A stretch of DNA of 64,000 bases from Marinomonas rhizomae. GTDB lineage: Bacteria; Pseudomonadota; Gammaproteobacteria; Pseudomonadales; Marinomonadaceae. Positions 55,534-64,000 of this stretch are shown piece by piece; position 1 is the stretch's first letter; the number at the start of each line of letters is the position of its first letter. Under the pieces are notes generated by a model. The model saw nothing but the letters and a program-made list of their open reading frames with translations. It was not told the origin of the DNA and ran no database searches. The stretch covers positions 3,658,001 through 3,722,000 of the forward strand of contig NZ_CP073343.1 in the NCBI RefSeq assembly GCF_024397855.1, in the 5' to 3' direction. The translations under genes and the position numbers were made by a program.

Positions 55534-57501
55534 ATGCCACCACTATCAGAATTGCAAAGGGATAAATCTTTTCGCTTAAAGTTGATAATGATTTGTCTGA
55601 GTGTTGCGTTATCTGTCTCTACAATTTATGTGGTCGTATCTTATCGCCTTGCCGCTGACTTAGGATTAAAAACAGAACTGGATTCACTGCACCGCCAAGC
55701 CATGCTACTGCAAGGCGAACTTCTATTAACAGATAAAGAAGATTCAAAAGAACGGGTATCTGAGCTTATCGAACTGGTGTATTTCAATGATAATTTAGAC
55801 TCATCAGAATTTTACTTAAACCTCTCCGGCCCGAATTTACAGTGGTCTATTACTAATAAAATATCCCCCTTTCAGTTAGAACGTTTGATGCCAGCATTAG
55901 CATCACATACCTACAAGCGTATGCCTATGAAAGATATGCCGAACGGTGTGGAAGTATTGGACGATAAGCAATTTATTTGGCAGATGATTCTAGGAGAGCA
56001 ATACCAAATCACCATTATTAAGACCTCGAAAAATATCGATGACACGCTAAATTTTGTCATGAAACGCCTAATCATTACCTCCATTATCGTCTTCTGGTTA
56101 GCAACTTGGTTCGCCCTCACCCTATCATCGTGGATGAATAAACGTGTTCAGGGTAAAAACGATGCACTTGCTCATTTGGCCACTCATGATTCGTTAACAG
56201 GCCTACCTAACAGACTATTTCTGACCAATATGATGCAAAACGTCATCCCCAACCCAATAGACACAAAACCGTTAAAATCAGGTTATATTGACAAATTAGC
56301 GCTTCAGCAAGCTAGCCTCTTCGTTATTGATTTGGATAAATTCAAAGAAGTAAACGACTCATTTGGGCATGCGGCGGGGGACACGCTATTGATAAAAGTA
56401 GCGCAGAAACTAAAGCAAGCGCTAAATGAAACACAAACTCTTGTTCGTATTGGCGGCGATGAATTTATTATTTGGTCTCCTGAATTAAGCATAGAAGAAG
56501 CCTATAAATTGGTTCAGAAGTTAATACTTATCTGCAATGAGCCGGTTATGGTAAACAATCTTTCAATCAGTACAGGAGCCAGCATAGGTTTTTCACACTA
56601 CCCAAGCCACGCAATAGATGCTGAATCCCTAATCATTTGCGCGGATACCGCCATGCATGAAGCAAAGCAAAAACGCAGTGGTTGGAGTATGTTTAGTGAA
56701 AGTAATAAAAAGTGCGGTCGCCAACGTTTAAAATTGCGTGCGGATCTCGATAATGCATTATCAGACAGACAAATTAAACTGCACTATCAGCCAAAAGTGT
56801 CACTTAAAAATGGCCATATTATTGGCGTAGAAGCATTAGCTCGTTGGCATCATCCCACCGATGGACTTCTTGCTCCAATACACTTTATTGACCTTATAGA
56901 GCAAAGTGGACGCGTTCAAGAGTTTGGACGCTATGTAATTCTAAATGCCATTGAACAACTTGATATTTGGCACACTCAGGGCATATTGACACCAATCGCG
57001 ATCAACCTATCACCATACAATTTACTTGACCCAAGTCTATTAGAATTCACCATTACGCTGCTTAAAAAGCATAAAATTGATCCAAGTAAACTAGAAATAG
57101 AACTAATCGAATCTTCTACCAGCATTAACATAGATGACATATCGAGTCGTTTAAGTGACTTTAAAAATGCTGGAATCAAATTGGCCATAGACGATTTTGG
57201 GACAGGTATGAGCTCTCTGTCTTATATCAGCAATCTCAATGTAAACCACATAAAAATTGATCGCTCTTTTACCAATGGCATCGAACAAGATTCTAAAAAA
57301 CAAGCTGTTGTGTCTACTGCCATCATGCTGGCGAATTCTTTTGGCAGCGAAGCTATTGCAGAAGGCATCGAGAATAAAACTCAAGCCGATATGCTGATCA
57401 AAATGGGTTGTCTATATGGCCAAGGCTATTATTACGCCAAGCCAATGACGGCAGAAAACATGCAAGCCATGTTACAGGCTGATGCTGCTCTGCCACTCTA
57501 A
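55534..57501 (+). CDS. Membrane GGDEF-EAL protein
   Basis: A 655-residue protein: membrane helix 1 (about 15-37), a periplasmic domain of about 140 residues, membrane helix 2 (about 179-199), GGDEF domain with GGDEF at 307-311, and EAL domain with EAL at 433-435, ELIESS, DDFGTGMSS and AEGIENK. Both active sites look complete and there is no RxxD site, so it may be bifunctional or mainly a phosphodiesterase. Confidence 0.92.
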   Translation: MPPLSELQRDKSFRLKLIMICLSVALSVSTIYVVVSYRLAADLGLKTELDSLHRQAMLLQGELLLTDKEDSKERVSELIELVYFNDNLDSSEFYLNLSGPNLQWSITNKISPFQLERLMPALASHTYKRMPMKDMPNGVEVLDDKQFIWQMILGEQYQITIIKTSKNIDDTLNFVMKRLIITSIIVFWLATWFALTLSSWMNKRVQGKNDALAHLATHDSLTGLPNRLFLTNMMQNVIPNPIDTKPLKSGYIDKLALQQASLFVIDLDKFKEVNDSFGHAAGDTLLIKVAQKLKQALNETQTLVRIGGDEFIIWSPELSIEEAYKLVQKLILICNEPVMVNNLSISTGASIGFSHYPSHAIDAESLIICADTAMHEAKQKRSGWSMFSESNKKCGRQRLKLRADLDNALSDRQIKLHYQPKVSLKNGHIIGVEALARWHHPTDGLLAPIHFIDLIEQSGRVQEFGRYVILNAIEQLDIWHTQGILTPIAINLSPYNLLDPSLLEFTITLLKKHKIDPSKLEIELIESSTSINIDDISSRLSDFKNAGIKLAIDDFGTGMSSLSYISNLNVNHIKIDRSFTNGIEQDSKKQAVVSTAIMLANSFGSEAIAEGIENKTQADMLIKMGCLYGQGYYYAKPMTAENMQAMLQADAALPL

Positions 57502-57807
57502 CGCGTTTTCCTCAAATACAGCAAGACGTAATCACTCACTCGTATTAACTTGACCTAACCCAAAAACTCACACAATATTAAGCTTCATTTAAATACTTAA
57601 GGAGATTATTGATGATTGTATTCAACTCAACGCCGATTAAGACTGCACAGAGTATCAGACTTTAGAATAGCGTTAGACGTTTTACCGTTTTTCTTTGAAC
57701 TGCCCCTCTTATAAGATTTCTTTCGGGATATCTTTCTTTGCACTGTCTCATCCGGCGTTTTTAGTTTTATCTAACTAATTTTTGTATCTTTAGCCGGAGC
57801 TAAAACA
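57502..57807. other. 306-bp intergenic region before rsgA
   Basis: An AT-rich stretch with no known gene. It contains a possible 17-codon open frame (57612-57665) behind a strong ribosome binding site, listed separately, and pyrimidine-rich sequence up to the rsgA start. I see no clear terminator for the preceding gene. Confidence 0.5.
57612..57665 (+). CDS. Possible 17-residue small ORF
   Basis: An ATG lies seven bases after AAGGAG, an unusually good site for this region, and the frame MIVFNSTPIKTAQSIRL ends at TAG. It could be a small protein, a leader peptide, or the remnant of a lost gene. No family is recognisable and nothing else supports expression. Confidence 0.3.
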   Translation: MIVFNSTPIKTAQSIRL

Positions 57808-58902
57808 TTGAATATATCTAGATTACAACCTTTAGGTTGGAGCCATTTTTTCCTGCAACAAACAGACACTCAAACGTTTGAAAAACTACAATCTAACGAA
57901 TTACAGGTCTTTCGAATCAGTGCGATTCATCGTTCGGTCATCAAAGGCTTAGGTGGCAATTGGGAAGAAGGCGAAGTGGAACTGCTTTGCCCAGAAAGCT
58001 TTCAACCAGTCAGCGAACATTTTTGTGTCGGTGATTGGGTGATCATAGAACAAGCTCATGAGCACTTTCGTATCATTGAAGTATTAGACGCGAAAAACCA
58101 ACTAGAACGCTTGAGCAACCAGAAACGGCAACTCATGGCGGCGAATTTGGACTACCTTTTTATTGTCACCAGCGCAAACAGTGACTTTAGCCTCAAACGA
58201 TTAGAGCGCTATCTCGCTATGGCTTACGAGTCTCATATCGAGCCTGTCATTGTGCTAAACAAAATCGATTTGACTGACAAGACGGACGACTTTTTAGACC
58301 AAATTCGAGATCTAAAGGTCCAAAATGTTGTCTGTCTCTCTACATTACAGCCCGATACACTTTTGTCATTGACGAGCTATCTCAATACAGGAACAACTAT
58401 TGCAATGGTTGGATCTTCTGGAGTTGGTAAATCATCGATAATAAATGCGCTCTTTCACAGACAATCTAGCTCTCCTGACATTCAGGAAATAGGTGAAATC
58501 CGTGAAGACGATGATAAAGGCAAGCACACCACAACGTCTCGACAACTGCTGATTAATGCCGACGGCGTGTTATTCATCGATACACCAGGCATCCGTGAGT
58601 TACAGCTACTTAATGCCCAAGACGGTTTAGAGATAGCCTTCCACGACATTGTACAACTGGCCCAACACTGCAAATTTAACAATTGCTGTCACCAAACAGA
58701 ACCTGGCTGTGAAGTTTTGTATGCGTTGGAGAGCGGCGAATTACCGAAATCTCATTGGGATAATTACCAAAAGCTACTAAAAGAGGACGCATTTAATGCT
58801 CGTTCAGCTCAAGGAGCCTATGCTCAGAAGCAGCATATGAAAACCTTCAGTAAGAAAATCCTCAGAACACAGTCTAAAAATCGCTTAGAAAAAGGAAAAT
58901 AA
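57808..58902 (+). CDS. rsgA: Ribosome small-subunit-dependent GTPase RsgA
   Basis: A 364-residue circularly permuted GTPase: N-terminal OB-fold, then the motifs in the order G4 (VLNKIDL), G1 (GSSGVGKSS), G3 (DTPG), and a C-terminal zinc region with cysteines in CKFNNCCHQTEPGCEV. It acts in late 30S subunit maturation. The start is a TTG (57808) behind CCGGAG; no ATG nearby gives a full OB-fold. The permuted order and zinc motif make the family assignment certain. It belongs to the longer RsgA form. Confidence 0.92.
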   Translation: MNISRLQPLGWSHFFLQQTDTQTFEKLQSNELQVFRISAIHRSVIKGLGGNWEEGEVELLCPESFQPVSEHFCVGDWVIIEQAHEHFRIIEVLDAKNQLERLSNQKRQLMAANLDYLFIVTSANSDFSLKRLERYLAMAYESHIEPVIVLNKIDLTDKTDDFLDQIRDLKVQNVVCLSTLQPDTLLSLTSYLNTGTTIAMVGSSGVGKSSIINALFHRQSSSPDIQEIGEIREDDDKGKHTTTSRQLLINADGVLFIDTPGIRELQLLNAQDGLEIAFHDIVQLAQHCKFNNCCHQTEPGCEVLYALESGELPKSHWDNYQKLLKEDAFNARSAQGAYAQKQHMKTFSKKILRTQSKNRLEKGK

Positions 58903-58907
58903 AACCT

Positions 58908-58938
58908 AAAAAAGAGGCTCATCATGAGCCTCTTTTTT
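58908..58938. terminator. Bidirectional terminator
   Basis: A perfect stem AAAAAAGAGGCTCA with a three-base loop, between the convergent rsgA and engB genes. Confidence 0.92.
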
Positions 58939-58967
58939 AATACTATATTATCTTGAAAAGGCTTCTA

Positions 58968-59612
58968 TTATGCGTTTGGTGAAACCGGAATACCTTCAAG
59001 ATTTTCAAGCACTAACCATTCCGCCAATTTAATGCGTAAGTCATCAACACCGTCACCATTTAAAGAAGAGAAAGTTTGTACTGAGCCATCAACACCCAGT
59101 GTTTTCAGAACTTTCTGTACAGCCAACATGGTGGATTTTGCGGGACCACGTTTTAGCTTGTCAGACTTGGTCAACAACACATGAACTTTCATACCATTTG
59201 ATTTTGCCCAATCCAACATCATTTCATCGAATTCTTTCAAAGGGTGGCGAACGTCCATTACTAAGACAACACCAGCCAAAGAACGACGATTCATCAGGTA
59301 ATCTTGCATGTGTGCTTGCCAAACTTTTTTCATGGCAATAGGCACTTTAGCGAAGCCGTAACCTGGAAGGTCAATTAGACGACGGTCGTCAACATTCAAA
59401 CCAAAACAGTTAATCAACTGAGTTCGGCCCGGTGTTTTTGATGTCCGAGCTAATTTTCTTTGATTCGTGAGGGTATTAAGTGCAGTGGATTTACCTGCGT
59501 TTGATCGACCTGCAAATGCGACTTCGACACCTTGGTCTAAAGGACATTGGGAAAGCTTCTCTGCACTCTTAATAAAATGCGCGGATTGGAAAGTGGAGTC
59601 AAAAGGTGTCAT
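58968..59612 (-). CDS. engB: Ribosome biogenesis GTPase EngB (YsxC/YihA)
   Basis: A 214-residue TRAFAC GTPase with G1 GRSNAGKST near residue 36, G2 TPGRTQ, G3 DLPGYGFA, G4 TKSDK and G5 SSLNG. EngB assists 50S subunit assembly and is generally essential. Its start ATG faces the dsbA gene across a 323-bp gap. The name is secure. Confidence 0.95.
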   Translation of the reverse strand: MTPFDSTFQSAHFIKSAEKLSQCPLDQGVEVAFAGRSNAGKSTALNTLTNQRKLARTSKTPGRTQLINCFGLNVDDRRLIDLPGYGFAKVPIAMKKVWQAHMQDYLMNRRSLAGVVLVMDVRHPLKEFDEMMLDWAKSNGMKVHVLLTKSDKLKRGPAKSTMLAVQKVLKTLGVDGSVQTFSSLNGDGVDDLRIKLAEWLVLENLEGIPVSPNA

Positions 59613-59935
59613 AAGTTGATATTCGTCAATAGATTCGGATTTGCATTCAGGTTTATTTCAATTGCTGTATATAATGCCAGCAAACACGAAAATATGCCAT
59701 GTTAAACTCGACTGCCAGCCCAAATCTGGGCAAATCAACACAATCAAGACAGAGATTTACAAAACAAGACAAATAATGGCCAAGAGATAGGCCTTATCTT
59801 TGTAAGTTTTGTGTAAACTTACTGGAAAATTAGAACCTTAAGTCTTTGATGGAATCGTATTCTGTTGTAAATCTGTGCATGATGTAAGAATACCTTTAGT
59901 AAGTTAACAAACATTAATTCGACTAGGAGCCATCC
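59613..59935. other. 323-bp intergenic region between engB and dsbA
   Basis: It must contain the divergent promoters of both genes. No open frame or known RNA is recognisable. GGCCAAGAGATAGGCC near 59778 is a short dyad. In Pseudomonas a cytochrome c4 gene lies at this place; none is present here. Confidence 0.6.
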
Positions 59936-60559
59936 ATGATAAAGCTGTTTTCAGCACTCGTACTTTCTCTTCTCATCCCACTGACGGCAGCGGCGGCTGA
60001 ATACAGTGACGGTAACGGCTACACAACGATCAAAACACCCGTTCGCACCAGTGACCCTAGTAAAATCGAAGTGACTGAGATTTTCTGGTACGGCTGCCCA
60101 CACTGCTACAAACTTGAGCCTATTACTCAAGCCTGGAAAAAAGACTTGCCAAGCGATGTGGATTTTAAATTCTTACCAGCCGTCTTCGGACGTGGTTGGT
60201 TAGCGCACGCTAAAGCCTTCTATGTTGCAGACCTACTTGGCATAGAAGACAAAATCCGCGCAGACCTTTTTAATGCTATCCATGTTGAGCGTCGTAACCT
60301 AAACTCTGAAGATGCGCTGGCCGCTTTCTTCGTAAATTATGGTGTCAGCGAAGATGAATTCCGTAAGCAGTACAATTCTTTTGCGGTGAACAGCCGTCTT
60401 AGCCAAGCTGATGCTAAAATACGCGCTTACGGTGCTCGTGGTGTACCTGGATTGGTTGTAGACGGCAAATATTTGGTCAGTGCTGAAACTGCTAATGGCA
60501 ATGAAAACATCTATAAAGTCGTTGATTTTCTAATTGAAAAAGAACGTCAGAAAAAATAA
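59936..60559 (+). CDS. dsbA: Periplasmic thiol:disulfide oxidase DsbA
   Basis: A 207-residue protein with a signal peptide (cleavage after about residue 21) and a thioredoxin fold with an inserted helical domain. The active site is Cys54-Pro-His-Cys57, and the cis-proline loop is in RGVPGLVV. It introduces disulfide bonds into exported proteins and is re-oxidised by DsbB. AGGAGC precedes the ATG. The next gene, a diguanylate cyclase, starts 12 bp after the stop. Confidence 0.95.
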   Translation: MIKLFSALVLSLLIPLTAAAAEYSDGNGYTTIKTPVRTSDPSKIEVTEIFWYGCPHCYKLEPITQAWKKDLPSDVDFKFLPAVFGRGWLAHAKAFYVADLLGIEDKIRADLFNAIHVERRNLNSEDALAAFFVNYGVSEDEFRKQYNSFAVNSRLSQADAKIRAYGARGVPGLVVDGKYLVSAETANGNENIYKVVDFLIEKERQKK

Positions 60560-60571
60560 AAATGAGGCGAT

Positions 60572-62098
60572 ATGACGGAATCATCGAGTGACAAATTAAT
60601 AGAAGCGTTACGTAAAGCTGTTTCTAGAACCAGCATGCTTGCTGAAGGAAATGGCCCTGAACTTGATTCCGTTGTTCGCCAGATTCGCCAAGTCATAACC
60701 AAAGGGGCGAATGCTCAAGAAATACAAGATGCTCTGAATGACGCGGAGCCACTTCTCATAAAAAGTGACGAAGCCCAAATAAGTCGCGCCAAACAGGTCA
60801 GAAGCACCTTACAAGAACTCATTAACCTCCTTGAAAAACAAGACAGTAAAAACGTCCCTCATCAAGAAAAAAAGCAGCTTGAAGCGCAGATACGCTTACA
60901 CTGGCAAGTATCTTCTCAATGGCCAAACCTCCTAAAAAGCTTTTTGGCACTTGCAGAAAAGACACTATCCCCAACAGAGTCCAGCCAACCTAAAAGCTCC
61001 CTGTTCAGTCGTTTATTTAATCGTGATCTAGCGACAAAGCCCCAGAAAAACGATCAAGAAATCATGATGCAAATAAGCCATACGCTTGCTGCGCTCACGA
61101 ACAACCTATCTTTGCCAAGCCATTACGATGAAGACATTCTGGACCTGAAAAAAGCACTGCTAGGCAATGATAATATTCAGCAACTGCCAGGATTGCTCGA
61201 TGAAGTAATCAATTTGGTCATGATCGCTATTGGTAAAACTCAAGAAAGTTTGACCAACTATCTCAATCAACTGAATAAACAACTTGCTAGTATCAATGAG
61301 TCTATCTCTAGCAGCTACCACTCACAGAAAACACTGTCTGATAGCCGCGAAGGCTTTAATAGCCAATTACAAAAACAAGTCACCGACACCTCTCAAGCCG
61401 TTCAGAGCGCAGACGATTTAGAGAGCTTAAAAACGCTGATTAACGACAGATTATCCACCATATCTAGCACCATGAGTGAATACAAAACACAAATGGTTGA
61501 GCAAGAAAAACACGCCACTCAATCTATCACGCTACTAAAAAATAAAGTAACGCGGATGGAAAAAGACACTGTGTCCTTGCGCTCTTTATTACAAGAAAAG
61601 CTCGCTCAAGCGATGACAGATTCATTAACCGATTTACCAAATCGCACGGCCTATCAAGACGCTATTTTGCCGCTGTGTAAAATCATGCAGAAAACACAAA
61701 AACCTATTTGCCTTGCCGTCTGCGATATAGACCACTTTAAAAAAGTAAACGATACGTGGGGACATCTAGCTGGCGACAAAGTATTACGTCTAGTACCCAA
61801 GCAAATTCGTGGTGCTCTAGCAAAAGAAGATCTCATTTTCCGCTACGGTGGGGAAGAGTTTGTTATCGCGTTTCCAAACACAAATTTAACACAAGCCATT
61901 GAACGCGCTGAGGCCATTCGTTTAGCGGTCGCCAAAACGCCATTTAATATGCAAGGCGAGCCTGTATCGATTTCAATTTCAGTCGGTATCGCAGAGCTAC
62001 AAGAACAAGAAAACCCAGAATCCCTGTTTGCCAGAGCAGACAAACAACTCTATTTAGCCAAAGAAGCTGGCCGCAATCGAGTAATGGCAAATAAATAG
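60572..62098 (+). CDS. Cytosolic diguanylate cyclase with long helical N-terminus
   Basis: A 508-residue soluble protein. Residues 1-340 are almost entirely helical with coiled-coil character, and the GGDEF domain carries GGEEF at 426-430. The inhibitory site is degenerate (AKED). No membrane segment or known sensor domain is visible. It lies 12 bp downstream of dsbA, and from memory Pseudomonas also has a GGDEF gene close to dsbA, so the link may be conserved. The stimulus is unknown. Confidence 0.9.
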   Translation: MTESSSDKLIEALRKAVSRTSMLAEGNGPELDSVVRQIRQVITKGANAQEIQDALNDAEPLLIKSDEAQISRAKQVRSTLQELINLLEKQDSKNVPHQEKKQLEAQIRLHWQVSSQWPNLLKSFLALAEKTLSPTESSQPKSSLFSRLFNRDLATKPQKNDQEIMMQISHTLAALTNNLSLPSHYDEDILDLKKALLGNDNIQQLPGLLDEVINLVMIAIGKTQESLTNYLNQLNKQLASINESISSSYHSQKTLSDSREGFNSQLQKQVTDTSQAVQSADDLESLKTLINDRLSTISSTMSEYKTQMVEQEKHATQSITLLKNKVTRMEKDTVSLRSLLQEKLAQAMTDSLTDLPNRTAYQDAILPLCKIMQKTQKPICLAVCDIDHFKKVNDTWGHLAGDKVLRLVPKQIRGALAKEDLIFRYGGEEFVIAFPNTNLTQAIERAEAIRLAVAKTPFNMQGEPVSISISVGIAELQEQENPESLFARADKQLYLAKEAGRNRVMANK

Positions 62099-62266
62099 TT
62101 TTGGTAAAGCAGTACCAGAGCCTTGCCGTCGCGGTTACAATAACGGCTTATATTGAATGCAGCGCTGCCAAATACAAGGGTTAAAAGCTTTTCAATAAGG
62201 CTATCCAATAAAATTTTCCAATTAAAGAGAATGGCGCGCAATTACACCATTAGGATGAAGTAGTTT

Positions 62267-63022
62267 ATGCAAGACGATCAGAAAAAAACCACCGATTTTG
62301 GCTTCAAAGAAATTCCAACTGATGAAAAAGTAAAGGCCGTCGCGCAAGTTTTCCATTCCGTAGCCGCCAAATACGACATCATGAATGATTTGATGTCTGG
62401 TGGTATTCACCGTCTCTGGAAACGACACACTATTAGCCAATCCGGTGTTCGCGCTGGCAACTGTGTATTAGATATCGCTGGTGGCACAGGTGATTTGACC
62501 GTTAAATTCTCTCGTCTTGTTGGCAGTGAAGGCCAAGTGGTCCTTGCAGACATTAACGATTCCATGCTGAAAGTAGGCCGTGACAAGCTCGCCAATCAAG
62601 GCATTGTTGGTAACGTTAAATTCGTTCAAGCCAACGCTGAAGCTCTGCCTTTCCCAGATGATACTTTTGACTGTATTACCATCGCCTTTGGTCTTCGCAA
62701 TGTTACCGATAAATCCAAGGCGCTTGCCTCCATGTATCGCGTATTAAAGCCTGGTGGTCGTTTATTGGTGTTAGAGTTTTCCAAACCAGAATCTGAGCTT
62801 TTATCGCAAGTCTATGACCAATACTCTTTCCGTCTATTGCCAACCATGGGCAAACTGATCGCCAATGATGCCGACAGCTATCGCTATCTTGCTGAATCCA
62901 TTCGTATGCATCCAGATCAAGAAACACTAAAAAGCATGATGGATGAAGTCGGATTTGAACGCACCAGCTACCAAAACTTAACAGGCGGCATCGTTGCGCT
63001 TCATAAAGGATTTAAATTCTAG
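62267..63022 (+). CDS. ubiE: Ubiquinone/menaquinone C-methyltransferase UbiE
   Basis: A 251-residue SAM-dependent methyltransferase with the UbiE motifs: [19 protein letters not shown], the SAM-binding [21 protein letters not shown] and FGLRNVTD. It methylates C2 of the quinone ring in ubiquinone synthesis. It directly precedes ubiB with a 4-bp gap. Confidence 0.96.
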   Translation: MQDDQKKTTDFGFKEIPTDEKVKAVAQVFHSVAAKYDIMNDLMSGGIHRLWKRHTISQSGVRAGNCVLDIAGGTGDLTVKFSRLVGSEGQVVLADINDSMLKVGRDKLANQGIVGNVKFVQANAEALPFPDDTFDCITIAFGLRNVTDKSKALASMYRVLKPGGRLLVLEFSKPESELLSQVYDQYSFRLLPTMGKLIANDADSYRYLAESIRMHPDQETLKSMMDEVGFERTSYQNLTGGIVALHKGFKF

Positions 63023-63026
63023 TCAT

Positions 63027-64000
63027 GTTAATCAGTACTTTTCGTTTACTGCGCATACTGTATACGGTCATGCGCTTTCGTCTTGATGTGTTTATTCCTT
63101 TCGCGCTTTTGCCTTGGTATATCCGTTGCACGCTTGGCCTTGTTTGCTCGATTGGCCGTAAGCGCGCTAGCAAAAATAAAGGTGAGCGCCTTCGGCTGGC
63201 TTTAGAAAGCCTTGGCCCTATCTTTGTTAAGTTCGGACAAATATTGTCGACTCGACGAGACTTGTTAGACGACGATATCGCCGATGAATTAGCAAAACTG
63301 CAAGACAAAGTCCCCGCCTTTCCCGGCCATATCGCTCAAGCTATTGTCGAAAGAGATTTAAAAGCACCAGTATCTGAACTGTTTGCTGAGTTTTCAGCAA
63401 CACCTCTTGCCTCTGCGTCCATTGCACAAGTGCATACTGCCAAGCTGCATTCTGGTGAAGAGGTGGTTGTTAAAGTTATTCGACCAAACATAGAAAAAAC
63501 CATCAGCAAAGACATTAGCCTGCTTTACACCTTGGCGCACCTTGTTGCTAATTTAAGTGCCGATGGCCGCCGATTAAGACCTGTTGAAGTAGTCACAGAT
63601 TACGAATACACCATTCTAGATGAATTAGATCTTGCCAAAGAAGCGGGTAACACAGGCTTATTACAACGTAACTTTACCAATTCCGACCTACTATATGTGC
63701 CACAAGTCCATTGGGACTATAGCCACCGCAATGTCATGGTAATGGAGCGCATATCTGGGATTCCAGTAGCCGATATTGCTGCGCTAAACAAAGCCAATGT
63801 AGACATGAAATGCTTAGCAGAACGCGGTGTGGAAATCTTTTTCACCCAAGTTTTTTCACACAGCTTTTTCCATGCTGATATGCATCCGGGCAATATTTTT
63901 GTGGATGTATCAAATCCACAGAAACCTAAATATATTGCCATCGATTGTGCCATCATGGGCAGCCTAGATGACGCTGATAAAAGCTATTTAGCACGCAATC
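63027..64000 (+). CDS. ubiB: Ubiquinone biosynthesis kinase-like protein UbiB, N-terminal part
   Basis: The frame is open from an ATG at 63027 to the window end (about 324 residues). It shows the UbiB/ADCK hallmarks: FVKFGQ, the alanine-rich loop ASASIAQVH, the lysine in [18 protein letters not shown] and the metal site IDCAIMG. UbiB is an atypical kinase-like ATPase needed for ubiquinone synthesis, probably membrane-anchored through its missing C-terminus. It follows ubiE by four bases; the ubiJ gene usually found between them is absent. Confidence 0.94.

Noticed and set aside
1..64000. Mobile elements, prophage, CRISPR arrays, tRNA or rRNA genes
   Set aside because: I found no transposase, integrase, phage or cas gene, no regularly spaced repeats and no tRNA-like cloverleaf in the gaps.

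Overview
The window reads as the chromosome of a heterotrophic gammaproteobacterium. My best guess is a marine member of the Oceanospirillales close to Marinomonas. Supporting signs are a moderate GC content, a long-form ilvC next to a divergent ilvY, an ubiE-ubiB pair, an engB/dsbA neighbourhood of Pseudomonas-like layout, a TRAP transporter, a KdgR-type uronate regulon and a large set of c-di-GMP enzymes. The genus is an inference. I saw no rRNA, tRNA, CRISPR array, phage or insertion sequence.

Left part (1-30 kb) is a catabolic region. Positions 1-4857 hold a TRAP transporter (dctPQM, first gene cut by the window edge), a DhuI-type isomerase, KduD and the regulator KdgR: an uptake and breakdown route for unsaturated uronates from plant or algal polysaccharides. 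Positions 4987-11932 hold an azoreductase-like flavoprotein with a LysR regulator, a Gate-domain membrane protein with an Lrp regulator, a YcaQ-type DNA glycosylase, a Rhizobium-type asparaginase, an ABM-fold protein beside a frameshifted NIPSNAP gene, and a second Lrp regulator. Then come ACC deaminase, an eight-gene operon for peptide uptake and hydrolysis (ABC transporter, two M20 peptidases, RidA), a LysR regulator, D-serine dehydratase with an amidase, and malonate use (matB, matA).

The middle and right part (29-62 kb) is dominated by c-di-GMP signalling: eight GGDEF proteins, two of them with EAL domains, plus one chemoreceptor. Two GGDEF genes are tandem paralogues, and the second is thrown out of frame by an 8-bp tandem repeat. 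Two other GGDEF genes overlap a gene for a periplasmic protein. One partner is a 5'-nucleotidase homologue that has lost most of its metal ligands, and the other is a family-3 solute-binding protein. These look like periplasmic sensor/cyclase modules. Interspersed are a SotB-like exporter, an iron-binding protein, ilvY/ilvC, modF, aphA, a Stealth-family protein, a lipoprotein metallo-hydrolase and small membrane or secreted proteins.

The right end (57.8-64 kb) is housekeeping: rsgA, engB, dsbA followed by a cytosolic diguanylate cyclase, then ubiE and the start of ubiB without an intervening ubiJ. The observations I would follow first are the pseudo-nucleotidase/diguanylate cyclase pair (33488-36663) and the 8-bp repeat (33144-33166).
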